Source: Fodinicurvata halophila
GTDB lineage: Bacteria > Pseudomonadota > Alphaproteobacteria > Kiloniellales > DSM-21159
Length of the DNA stretch: 64,000 bases
Direction: 5' to 3'
Assembly: GCF_042651425.1 (NCBI RefSeq)
Contig: NZ_JBHSCW010000004.1
Coordinates: forward strand, 1 to 64,000
Of this stretch, positions 53,708-61,686 are shown piece after piece; within the stretch, counting starts at the first letter, position 1; each line of letters opens with the position of its first letter. Below the pieces are notes generated by a model, which worked only from the letters and a program-made list of their open reading frames with translations, was not told the DNA's origin and did not search any database. Position numbers and translations under genes: made by a program.

Positions 53708-55444
53708 TTAGGTCCCCTGCTCCCCTATAGCCTTTCTCTCTTTCCCTTCATTGTCCTTTACCGACCGTCCTTTTTCCAGCTTATGCACCACATCCGCCAC
53801 CTCCATCCAGCTTGGCCGATGGGAGATGGCAATGATGGTAATGTCCTGGCTCAATCTCTTCATCATCCGACAAATGCTCTCCTCCGTCACCGCATCCAGT
53901 GCGCTGGTAACCTCGTCCAGGATCAGCAGTTTGGGCTGGTGGACCAGGGCGCGGGCGATGGAGATGCGCTGGCGCTGGCCGCCGGAGAAGCGGGCGCCGC
54001 GTTCGCCCACCTGGGTGTGAATGCCCTCGGGTAGACCGGCGACAAAGTCCCAGGCGCCGGCGGCCTTCAGGGCCTCGATCGCCATCTCCTCGGTCAAATG
54101 CGGGTTCAACAGGGTGATGTTGGCCAGGATGCTCTCGGTGAACAGCATCAGGTCCTGGGGCACATAGCCGATCATCCGGCGCCAGGCGACCAGGTCGAGC
54201 TCGTTAAGCGGCGTGCCGTCCACCAGGATGCGCCCGCTGGCCGGTTGCTGGAAGCCCAGCAGCAGGTCGGTCACCGTGGACTTGCCGGCGCCCGAGGGGC
54301 CGGTCAGCACGGAGAGCTTTCGTGCCGGGAACTCCAGGGTCAGGTCGTGCAGCACCGGCCCGTCCTGGTCGGCATAGGCGAAGGAGACGTTCTCGAAGCG
54401 CGCGCCCTGGTCCAGGCTGGGCTGCTTGCTGCCGCCCCGGTCCTCGGCCTGGGCGGCGGCTTCGTCCACCATGTCGTAGAGGATGTCGTAGGAGCCTTCC
54501 ATCACCGCAGCCTGCTGGTACTGCTGCTGCAGCTTGTTGATGGTCTTCACCGTGCGCTGCAGGATCACGCCCATGACCAGCAGCTGGGCGATGGGCATCT
54601 GGAAGATCTCGATCAGCACATAGAAGCCGCCGGCCAGGAAGATGACCAGCAGGGGCTCCTGGGCATTGGTCAGCTTTTCCTTGCTGATCACCTTCTGGCG
54701 CATGGTCTTGCGCATGCGCGAGATGTTGCTGGTGATCAGGCCTACATAGTCGGCCTGCCGCTCCATGGCCTTCAGCGACTTGATGCCCAGGAAGGCATCG
54801 GAGAGCAGGGACGACAGCTCGTTGGTCTGGCCCGCGTCTTTCTTGCCAGCCTTGCGCGCCTGTTTCACGAAGCGGCTGAGCGACACGGTGATCAGCAGGC
54901 CGATGGCCATCGCCACCAGTGACAGCTGCCAGGAGACGAAGAAGCCGACGACGATATAGACCGTGGCCTCCAGACCGTTCGACAGCATGGTGGCCGACAG
55001 CTTGAAGGCCTGGCCGGCGCGCACGGACATGCCGTTCACGGTCTGGGCCATGCGTCCCAGCGACTGCCGCGACAGGTAGGCCCAGCGCGCGTTCAACAGG
55101 TGGGTGAGCAGGCGCCGGCGCATGTAGGTGGAGATGTCCGCCACGGTATAGCCGACATAGCGCATGGCCAGCAGATTGATGGCCGACTTGGCACCGATGC
55201 CGCCGACGACGATCAGCAGCAGGACCTCCAGATTGGGCTCGATGCCCAGCGTGCGCACGCCGTCCAGGATATAGGTCGCGGCGGCCGAGGGCTCCTGGTT
55301 CGCCGACTCGCTGACCACGGCGATCAGCGGCACCAGCCCGGCGATGCCGATGCCCTGGACGATGTTGCCCAGCAACAGGCAGGCCAGCACCTTCCACTTG
55401 CCGGCGCCCTCGGCGGCGAAGAACATGCGAAGAACCTTGTTCAT
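53708..55444 (-). CDS. MsbA/PglK-like ABC transporter (permease-ATPase)
   Basis: A 578-residue half-transporter; start ATG at 55444 (MNKVLRMFFAAEGAGKWKVL). Six membrane helices occupy about 20-300. The ATPase half has Walker A LTGPSGAGKSTVTDLLLG, the signature FSGGQRQRISIARALVHQPKLLILDEVTSALD, and the D-loop. Such exporters flip lipid-linked oligosaccharides or lipids in surface-glycan clusters. The setting, between the AT-rich genes and glycosyltransferases, fits a flippase for the local product. It is on the opposite strand to most of the cluster. A longer frame to 55657 runs through REP units and is not coding. Confidence 0.88.
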   Translation of the reverse strand: MNKVLRMFFAAEGAGKWKVLACLLLGNIVQGIGIAGLVPLIAVVSESANQEPSAAATYILDGVRTLGIEPNLEVLLLIVVGGIGAKSAINLLAMRYVGYTVADISTYMRRRLLTHLLNARWAYLSRQSLGRMAQTVNGMSVRAGQAFKLSATMLSNGLEATVYIVVGFFVSWQLSLVAMAIGLLITVSLSRFVKQARKAGKKDAGQTNELSSLLSDAFLGIKSLKAMERQADYVGLITSNISRMRKTMRQKVISKEKLTNAQEPLLVIFLAGGFYVLIEIFQMPIAQLLVMGVILQRTVKTINKLQQQYQQAAVMEGSYDILYDMVDEAAAQAEDRGGSKQPSLDQGARFENVSFAYADQDGPVLHDLTLEFPARKLSVLTGPSGAGKSTVTDLLLGFQQPASGRILVDGTPLNELDLVAWRRMIGYVPQDLMLFTESILANITLLNPHLTEEMAIEALKAAGAWDFVAGLPEGIHTQVGERGARFSGGQRQRISIARALVHQPKLLILDEVTSALDAVTEESICRMMKRLSQDITIIAISHRPSWMEVADVVHKLEKGRSVKDNEGKERKAIGEQGT

Positions 55445-55526
55445 GGAGCGCTGGGTATAGGAAACGCGCGCGCGAGGCAATGGCGTTTGATGGCGGTGGG
55501 GCGGCTGTTTGCCATAAAGTCTTGAC

Positions 55527-55732
55527 GTCATCCTGAGGCGCCCTGCCGCCAGGCAGGGCCTCGAAGGGTCTGGCCACGGGGCCAGGCGGCGCCGTTGGCA
55601 TTTTCCCCGGCCCCACCGCCTGTGCCGGCATGGTTCGAGGGCCCCTGGCGGGGCCACCTCACCATGACGCCAGTTTGTGAGTTGAAATTAGAAATGGCGT
55701 CATCCTGAGGCTGCGCGCAGCGCACTCGAAGG
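55527..55732. repeat. REP-like cluster 4 upstream of the ABC transporter
   Basis: Forward unit 55527-55568 (GTCATCCTGAGG, hairpin CCCTGCCGCCAGGCAGGG, CCTCGAAGG), about 64 nt of spacer, reverse unit 55633-55671 (GGTTCGAGG, hairpin GCCCCTGGCGGGGC, CCTCACCATGACGCC), and a further forward unit 55699-55732 (GTCATCCTGAGG, CTGCGCGCAGCGCA, CTCGAAGG). The 348-nt gap holds little else besides a GIY-YIG leader. Confidence 0.85.
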
Positions 55733-55792
55733 AGCATGCCACGGGGCGTGGGGGTGCTTGCGGCCTTCGAGGAGCCCGCTATACTTGCCAAA

Positions 55793-56044
55793 ATGGAGGA
55801 GATACACGTCTACATGCTGCGCTGCGCCGACGGCAGCTACTACGTCGGCTTGAGCACGCGGCCGCTGGAACAGCGGGTGGCCCAGCACAATGCTGGTGTC
55901 TACGACGGCTATACCGTCCGGCGCCGGCCCGTGTTCCTGGTCTGGTGCCAGGCCTTTGCCCAAATGGACGAGGCCATCGCCACCGAACGCCGCTTGAAAG
56001 GCTGGAGCCGCGCGAAGAAGGAGGCCTTGATCGCCGAAGACTGA
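55793..56044 (+). CDS. GIY-YIG domain protein
   Basis: An 83-residue single-domain GIY-YIG nuclease-like protein (UvrC/UPF0213 type). VYMLRCADGSYYVGLSTRPLEQRVAQHNAG near 5-34 contains the Y-M-L and Y-V-G pair of the motif, the catalytic Arg in EQRVAQHN, and ATERRLKGWSRAKKEALI near 62-79 with the conserved Glu. Such short proteins are of unknown role. The start is ATG at 55793 with GGAGGA after it and little before it, so initiation is uncertain. It is flanked on both sides by REP clusters. Confidence 0.85.
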   Translation: MEEIHVYMLRCADGSYYVGLSTRPLEQRVAQHNAGVYDGYTVRRRPVFLVWCQAFAQMDEAIATERRLKGWSRAKKEALIAED

Positions 56045-56135
56045 CCCACCCTCCAGGCCCGCGCCCGCCGCCGAGGCGGACGGCCTGAACCAAGGGACGA
56101 GGGCGGCTAGCGAGTTGACCCGCCTGTGCCGAGAT

Positions 56136-56272
56136 GGTTCGAGGGCCCCTTGCGGGGCCACCTCACCATGACGCCAAGTGGGTGCTTGCGGCGGCTTTAC
56201 GAAAATCGGCGCTTGCCATAAAGAAATGGCGTCATCCTGAGGCGCCCTGCCGGCAGGCAGGGCCTCGAAGGG
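56136..56272. repeat. REP-like cluster 5
   Basis: Reverse unit 56136-56175 (GGTTCGAGG, hairpin GCCCCTTGCGGGGC, CCTCACCATGACGCC) and forward unit 56231-56272 (GTCATCCTGAGG, hairpin CCCTGCCGGCAGGCAGGG, CCTCGAAGG). The rest of the 365-nt gap (56045-56409) holds the conserved spacer sequence after the forward unit and nothing else recognised. Confidence 0.82.
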
Positions 56273-56409
56273 CGGGCCACAAGGCCAGGCGGCGCCACGG
56301 GCAATTCACCCCGACCCGATTCGCCGGCTGCGCAACAACAGGCTTGAGCCGCGGGCAGTCGCGGCCTAGGCTCGCAGCGGTTTCGAGACTGGGGCGAGTT
56401 TCATTTTTC

Positions 56410-57741
56410 ATGGGGACATCCCGCAAGACCGACGCGCCGCCGGGCAGTGCCTCCCGAAGCGCCATCGCGCTGTGCTGCGCCAACCTGAGGCCCGGCGGCG
56501 TGCAGCGCATGACGCTGTTGATCGCGGAGTGCCTGCTGCGGCGCGGCTGGCCCGTGGACCTGTTGCTGGCCGAGAACGAGGGGCAGCTGAGCCCGCCGCA
56601 GCATGACGGCCTGCGGATCGTACCCCTGGAGCAGAGCGCCACGCCGATCGGGCGCGCCGCGGTGGCGGCCGCCGATCCCGCCGGCCTGGCGGTCAACCTG
56701 CGCCCCCTGGTGCTGCCGGTGAACGGTTTTCCCACGCTGCGCATCCTGCCGGACCTGGCGCGCTACCTGCGCGCCGAGCGCCCGCGCGCCGTGTTCGCGC
56801 CCATGCCCGACTTCATCTTCTCGACCACGCTGGCAAAGCGCATGTCCCGGAGCGACACGCGCATCGTCGCCAGCTTCCGCTCGCACCTGACCGGTGGGCT
56901 GTCGGCCAAGAACAAGGCGCGCGGGCGCACCTTCCTGCCCGCCCTGCGGCGCGCCCTGGGCCAGGTGGCGGCCGTGCACGCCGTATCCCATGCCGTAGCC
57001 GACGACCTGGCGGAGACCTGCGACCTGGACCGCCAGGCCATAGAGGTCTTCCACAGCCCGACGCTGAGCGGCGACGTGGAGGCCCTGGCGGCCGCGCCAG
57101 TGGAGCACTCCTGGCTGGCCCCGGAGCGCGAGGTGCCGGTGGTCGTGGCCGTGGGCCGCATCTCGCCGCAGAAGGATTACGAAACACTGTTCCGCGCCCT
57201 GGCCCTGGCGCGGCGCGAACGGCCCCTGCGCTTGCTTGTCGTGGGCGACGACAGCCCGCTGGCCAACGCCGACGGCCGCAGCAAGAAGATCACCCGCGCG
57301 GTCAACCTGCTGAAGGAGCTGGAGCTGGAGGATGCCATCGATTTCGTCGGCTATCAGGAGAACCCGCTGGCCTGGATCGCGCGCGCCGATGTCTTCGCCC
57401 TGTCGTCGCGCTTCGAGGGCCTGCCCAACGTGGTGATCGAGGCGCTGGCCTGCGGCCGCAGCGTGGTGGCTACCGATGCGCCGGGCGGCACGGCGGAGAT
57501 CCTGGAGGGCGGGCGCTATGGCCACCTGGCGCCGGTGGGCGACGCCGAGGCGATGGGTCGCGCCCTGCTGGAGGCCGTGGCGGCGCCGGCTGACCCGCAG
57601 GCGCAGAAGGCGCGGGCGGCCGATTTCGGCTGGGAGGCGTCGCTGGCGGCCTATGAGCAGCTGTTGACGGGGCAGGCCGAGGATGCGGATCGTGCCGTCG
57701 CAAGCGAAGATGTCAGCCACAAGGTAACGGCATCATCCTGA
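56410..57741 (+). CDS. Family 4 glycosyltransferase
   Basis: A 443-residue GT-B enzyme. The N-terminal half shows ANLRPGGVQRMTLLIAECLLRRGWPVDLLLAE near 24-55, the C-terminal half VVAVGRISPQKDYETLFRALALA near 245-267, VVGDDSPLANADG, and ALSSRFEGLPNVVIEALACGRSVVATDAPGGTAEIL near 335-370 with the E-x7-E motif for the nucleotide sugar. The start is ATG at 56410; upstream frame to 56134 is REP-derived. The final codons run into the next REP unit. Its donor and acceptor sugars are not known. Confidence 0.9.
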   Translation: MGTSRKTDAPPGSASRSAIALCCANLRPGGVQRMTLLIAECLLRRGWPVDLLLAENEGQLSPPQHDGLRIVPLEQSATPIGRAAVAAADPAGLAVNLRPLVLPVNGFPTLRILPDLARYLRAERPRAVFAPMPDFIFSTTLAKRMSRSDTRIVASFRSHLTGGLSAKNKARGRTFLPALRRALGQVAAVHAVSHAVADDLAETCDLDRQAIEVFHSPTLSGDVEALAAAPVEHSWLAPEREVPVVVAVGRISPQKDYETLFRALALARRERPLRLLVVGDDSPLANADGRSKKITRAVNLLKELELEDAIDFVGYQENPLAWIARADVFALSSRFEGLPNVVIEALACGRSVVATDAPGGTAEILEGGRYGHLAPVGDAEAMGRALLEAVAAPADPQAQKARAADFGWEASLAAYEQLLTGQAEDADRAVASEDVSHKVTASS

Positions 57742-58035
57742 GGACCCGCCGCTAGGCAGGGCCTCGAAGGGCGGGCCACAGGACCAGGCGGCGCTGTTCG
57801 CATTTTCCCCGGCCCCACCGCCGGTGCCGGCATGGTTCGAGGGCGCACCGCGTGCGCCACCTCACCATGACGGTAGTTAGTGAACTGAAACTAAAAAAGA
57901 CGTCATCCTGAGGTGCGGAGCGCGTGAGCGCGGAGCCTCGAAGGGTGGGCCACACGGCCAGGCGGCGCCGCTGGCATTGACCGTCGGTGCCAGCCTGGTT
58001 CGAGGCTCCCTGCTGGCGCATCTCACCATGATGCC
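57731..58035. repeat. REP-like cluster 6, two composite elements
   Basis: Forward 57731-57770 and reverse 57834-57872 form one composite; forward 57902-57944 (GTCATCCTGAGG, GGAGCGCGTGAGCGC, CCTCGAAGG) and reverse 57997-58035 form a second. The first forward unit overlaps the last codons of the glycosyltransferase. Spacers repeat the CCAGGCGGCGC segment. They fill much of the 441-nt gap before the next gene; 58036-58182 shows nothing. Confidence 0.85.
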
Positions 58036-58182
58036 AAAGGGGGGCTTGCCGCGACGCTGAGAATGCCGTCGGTCGACAACGCTATCGGCGTCACCCTTGC
58101 CTGACAGTCGTCATTTCGTAAGCATGATGGCAGCATACTACGCTGACGTTCCAGTTCACCTTTGGTTCAAGTTGCCTCATCG

Positions 58183-58932
58183 ATGCACCCTGCGATCCCG
58201 AAAAAGCTCTCCCATGTCTGGGTTGGTCCATTGCCGGCCCCCATGGAATGGATGCAGACTTGGCCGGAGAAGCATCCGGACTGGGCGTACAGGCTCTATG
58301 GCAACAATGACCTGAAGCGCATGGACTTCCGCACCCGCGCCCAGATCGACGAGTATCTGAGACGCGGACAATACCATGGCGTTGCGGACCTTATGCGCTA
58401 TGAGATCCTCTATCGCGAAGGTGGCTATATGGCCGGGGCCGATTCCATCTGCCTGCACAACATCGAGGAGCTTCTGACCCGGCCCTGTGCGCATACCGTC
58501 TACGAGAACGAGCTCGTCAGGGGCGAACTGGTCGCGCCTGTCGTGGCCTGCCCACCCGGTGATCCCTTTGTCGGGCAGCTGGTCGAGCAGCTGGCCCGCA
58601 CGGATCCCAGGCACCTGCACGATCCCTGGCATTCCACCGGCAATCTGTTCGTCTCGCGCATGATCTGGGAATGGCGGCCGGACATCGTCATCTGGCCCTC
58701 CTATCGCCTGATCCCGGTCCACTACACCGGCGTCAGCTACGAGGGCGATGGCAAGGTGTATGCCAACCAGCTCTTCGGCGCCACGCGCAGGAGCTATGGA
58801 CGCTACAGGGCCCGCCACCTGCTGGACCGCTGGCTGTACAAGCGGACCCGCGCGCGCCAGGAACGCTACCGCAGGAAGGCGATGCGGGCGCTCAAGCGTT
58901 CGCCGGCCGGGCCGAGCGTTGGTTGGGGCTGA
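58183..58932 (+). CDS. Sugar-binding DXD-type glycosyltransferase (Gly_transf_sug-like)
   Basis: A 249-residue protein starting at the ATG at 58183 (MHPAIPKKLSHVWVGPLPAP). IPKKLSHVWVGPLPAPMEWMQTWPEKHPDWAYRLYGNNDL opens the Gly_transf_sug family fold, and GVADLMRYEILYREGGYMAGADSICLHNIEEL near 69-100 holds the D-x-D site as G-A-D-S. WHSTGNLFVSRM follows, and H-Y in IPVHYTGVSY near 195-204. No membrane helix. The preceding TTG at 58162 is a possible extension. It probably adds a sugar from a nucleotide donor to the surface glycan. Confidence 0.82.
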   Translation: MHPAIPKKLSHVWVGPLPAPMEWMQTWPEKHPDWAYRLYGNNDLKRMDFRTRAQIDEYLRRGQYHGVADLMRYEILYREGGYMAGADSICLHNIEELLTRPCAHTVYENELVRGELVAPVVACPPGDPFVGQLVEQLARTDPRHLHDPWHSTGNLFVSRMIWEWRPDIVIWPSYRLIPVHYTGVSYEGDGKVYANQLFGATRRSYGRYRARHLLDRWLYKRTRARQERYRRKAMRALKRSPAGPSVGWG

Positions 58933-59080
58933 CATCTCTCGATGGTCCAGGACCCTGCCCGCCGGGCTTGTGCCTGAATGAACCTTGTTCGCGATTCCTC
59001 TCCCCGCTATCTTGGAAACACAACGATAAGAACAGGAAACCGGGGCCAGGGTTGGAAAACACAAACAAGATAAGTGCTGT

Positions 59081-59923
59081 ATGGTAGCTGTCTCGGTTGT
59101 CATTCCAACCTGTGACCGGCCGGATCTCCTGGAACGTGCGCTTGCCTCCGTGATGGGGCAGAGCCGTGCGGCCGACGAGGTCATCGTCGTCGACAACGGC
59201 CGGCATCCCGTGAGGCCGGAGCGCCTGCCGGCCTCGGTCATCCTTCTGTCGCTGCCGCCAAGAGTGGGCGCAAGCCGCGCACGCAACGCCGGCGCCGCGC
59301 AGGCCGGGGGCGACTATGTCGCCTTTCTTGACGACGATGATGCGTGGATGCCGGACTATCTGGAAAGGATCGTTGACGCGATGGAGGGCGCTTCCCGAGC
59401 GCCGGACATGCTGATCGCACGAATGGACGAGGTCGTTGGCGGCGCGCGTTACGTCAAGCATTCCCTCGACTGTCTGGACCGGGCCGTATCGGAGATATTG
59501 ACGGACAATCTGGGGTTTTCAGGGCAGAACACCGTGGTACGCAAGGCCGCCTTTGACGAAGTCGGCGGCTATGACCCGGACCTGGTTACGGCCGAGGACC
59601 GTGCGCTTGCCGTGGACTTCCTGTTGCATGGCAAGCACCTGGTGGCCGTGCCCCAGGCCGTGGTCCTGCGTTATGCCGGACGGGAGGATCATCTGGATTG
59701 TCCCGAGAACCGAATCCTGACTCATCGCACCTTCTACAGGAAATACCGCTCCGTGATGGGACCGCGTGCGCGGTTGACATACCATGCCCGAAGGTTCCGA
59801 CGGCTGGCGCGCAGCAACAAGGCAAGACGCCGGTGGTTGGCCAAGGCGCAGAGACGACTCGGCTGGCTACTCATGCGCCTGGCGGCATGCTTTCCGCATT
59901 CCTTCCCGGGACAGGCGCGTTGA
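59081..59923 (+). CDS. Family 2 glycosyltransferase (paralog B)
   Basis: A 280-residue GT-A enzyme, ATG at 59081. VSVVIPTCDRPDLLERALASVMGQ near 4-27, VAFLDDDDAWMPDYLERI near 82-99, and DEVGGYDPDLVTAEDRALAVDFLLHG near 158-183 match the GT2 motifs and align residue by residue with the protein from 50521-51360. It is in the usual GC-rich composition. Its 3' end overlaps the convergent nucleotidyltransferase gene by 57 nt. Confidence 0.9.
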   Translation: MVAVSVVIPTCDRPDLLERALASVMGQSRAADEVIVVDNGRHPVRPERLPASVILLSLPPRVGASRARNAGAAQAGGDYVAFLDDDDAWMPDYLERIVDAMEGASRAPDMLIARMDEVVGGARYVKHSLDCLDRAVSEILTDNLGFSGQNTVVRKAAFDEVGGYDPDLVTAEDRALAVDFLLHGKHLVAVPQAVVLRYAGREDHLDCPENRILTHRTFYRKYRSVMGPRARLTYHARRFRRLARSNKARRRWLAKAQRRLGWLLMRLAACFPHSFPGQAR

Positions 59924-60673
59924 CTGCAGGTTTCGATAGTGCCTCAGCCAGGCGCGATAATCGCGCCGACTGTCGAAATCGTCGGTGATGTCGTTGATCT
60001 CGACGAAATTCCCGTCCACCAGGCCCGGTTTCGCGTCCAGCCCCTGCATCTGTGCGTAGACGTCCCAGCCGATGCAGCGTCGGATTTCCCCGGCGATGTA
60101 TCTCTGCCGCACCGTTCGCAGCGCTGTCTCGATCCGGTCTGCGCACTGCGCAGCAAAGCTGAACGCGAAGAGTTCCGGGTGCCTCTGGCCGGGGAAGGGG
60201 CCGGGACACGAGCGGCCGAACCACAGGTATCCCTCCGCAAGCGGGGCACAGACGGACTGCATGGCCGCCTCGCTGTAGAAGACATCGCCATAGATGAAGA
60301 TGATCTGTCCACGATCGTTCCAGACGGGACGCGTCGACAGAAAGCGATCCACCTCGTAGACATTGTCGATCGGAGCGAATCGGGTGGCGCCGGGTACCTC
60401 GTAGGCGCTGTTGCGGGAGGAGATGTGAATATCGCTCACCCCGTTCGCCCGCAACAGCCTGACCTGTCGCTGAAGCAGCGTTTCGCCATCGATGGAAATC
60501 AGGTGCTTGTCGTTTGGTAGGCGATCCATTCGCGATCTCATGCGCCTGTACAGTTGGCGCATGTTCTTTGCCTGCTTGCGCAGCGACAACTTTGCGAACT
60601 TCCGGAACGGAGGAAGACTCTCCCTCCACCGCTTGCCCTGGCCGTCTGCCATGATGATGGCCTGCCTGTGCAT
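59867..60673 (-). CDS. NTP-transferase-like protein
   Basis: A 268-residue protein starting at the ATG at 60673 (MHRQAIIMADGQGKRWRESLP), with the nucleotide-binding G-x-G-x-R segment in ADGQGKRWR at 9-17, as in sugar-nucleotide pyrophosphorylases and IspD-type transferases. ISIDGETLLQRQVRLLRANGVSDIHIS (59-85) follows, with FIYGDVFYSEAAM near 123-135 carrying the Asp of the metal site, and FVEINDITDDFDSRRDYRAWL near the end. It is likely to activate a sugar or acid for the glycan. The 3' end overlaps GT2 paralog B by 57 nt. Its ribosome site GGGGGA is very close to the ATG. Confidence 0.75.
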   Translation of the reverse strand: MHRQAIIMADGQGKRWRESLPPFRKFAKLSLRKQAKNMRQLYRRMRSRMDRLPNDKHLISIDGETLLQRQVRLLRANGVSDIHISSRNSAYEVPGATRFAPIDNVYEVDRFLSTRPVWNDRGQIIFIYGDVFYSEAAMQSVCAPLAEGYLWFGRSCPGPFPGQRHPELFAFSFAAQCADRIETALRTVRQRYIAGEIRRCIGWDVYAQMQGLDAKPGLVDGNFVEINDITDDFDSRRDYRAWLRHYRNLQSTRLSREGMRKACRQAHE

Positions 60674-61049
60674 TCCCCCTACCTCGCCGCCTGGTATCTG
60701 CCCGCCTGTTTCGGCAACGCTGCGAGGCGACCCCTGCCCCACTGTGCCCGCGAAAGCGGCCAATCAAAGAGGCCCCTGCCTCAAATGGCAAGGCGGTTTT
60801 GAGCCAGGTGGGGGATCAGGGGGCCTGGAGAAACGCGACCTTCGGACGGTACCGACGACTCCAGAACGGCGAAGCTGAATTGGCTCCGTGAATGAACAGC
60901 CAATTCTTCACGAGAACCCTTTTTTCGCTATCCTCTCTACCAGTTGCTTCCCCCTTCCCTTTGTGACGGTCCCTGATCGATCACGCATCAAGCGAACGGG
61001 CGAGGCAGCCGCCTCTTTCGGCCGGGGTGGGCCAATAACCCCTCCCCTT
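60674..61049. other. Intergenic region after the nucleotidyltransferase start
   Basis: About 375 nt upstream of the nucleotidyltransferase start; GC-rich at first, then of mixed composition. No gene, hairpin or promoter box could be supported; only short unconvincing frames are open. Confidence 0.5.
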
Positions 61050-61289
61050 CATCCAGAGGTGTGAACGCAGTGAGTCTCGAAGCCACAGGGTGCAGCGGTG
61101 CCGTTGGCATTTTCCCAGGCCCAACCGCCCGTGCCAGGCCGCTTCGAGGGGCCGCTGGCGGGCCCACCTCAGCGTGAGGGAGGGGGGAGGAGAGGAGGCA
61201 GCAGGGCGCTGACGGACCACACAAAGAAAGCGGTCATCCTGAAGCTGCGCGAAGTGCTTGCAGAGAACCTGTGCTGAGCTTGCCGAAGG
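61050..61289. repeat. REP-like cluster 7 upstream of the porin genes
   Basis: A forward unit 61050-61083 (CATCCAGAGG, GTGAACGCAGTGAG, TCTCGAAG), a reverse unit 61142-61178 (CTTCGAGGGG, CCGCTGGCGGGCC, CCTCAGCGTGAGG), and a third 61233-61289 (GTCATCCTGAAG and a longer arm ending GCTTGCCGAAGG). The third differs in its outer half. Between these and the porin promoter there is about 250 nt with nothing recognised. Confidence 0.75.
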
Positions 61290-61539
61290 GATCGGCCCCA
61301 AAGCCAACTGGCGCCGTGAGCAATCCTCTTTAGGGCCTCGAATTGTACCTCCAGCCGGATCAGGGTGCCGGTGCGGCGAGGACGTGTTGTGTAACCACAC
61401 CCCATGTGGGTCATGGACAACAAAGCCCCAAAATCCATATTTCGATTAAAATCAATGTAATACAGGAAATCTCTGATCTCTCATCTGTGCTCTTTTCGCA
61501 ACAGCTGTGCAAATCCGTCACGCCCAGAGGCCAACGGAA

Positions 61540-61568
61540 TTGACCCTTACAGCGCGTTAATGTTTTAT
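61540..61568 (+). promoter_or_regulatory. Candidate promoter of the first porin gene
   Basis: TTGACC (61540-61545) and TTTTAT (61563-61568) are separated by 17 nt, about 120 nt before the porin ATG. The -35 matches five of six bases and the -10 four of six. For the second porin a perfect TTGACA lies at 63104-63109, but its -10 region is poor. Confidence 0.4.
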
Positions 61569-61686
61569 CACCTTGGAAACAGGGACCCCGGTTTCAGTTT
61601 CTTTGTTCAAACATTCGATCCGCCGAACGGTTTTGGCTTCAGGGCTGTGAAAGCGGGTCTCCCTAGCAGATGAGGGGGATAACACC

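Noticed and set aside
39564..61289. CRISPR array
   Set aside because: The repeats are palindromic, face both ways and have unequal spacing; there are no regular repeat-spacer units or cas genes.
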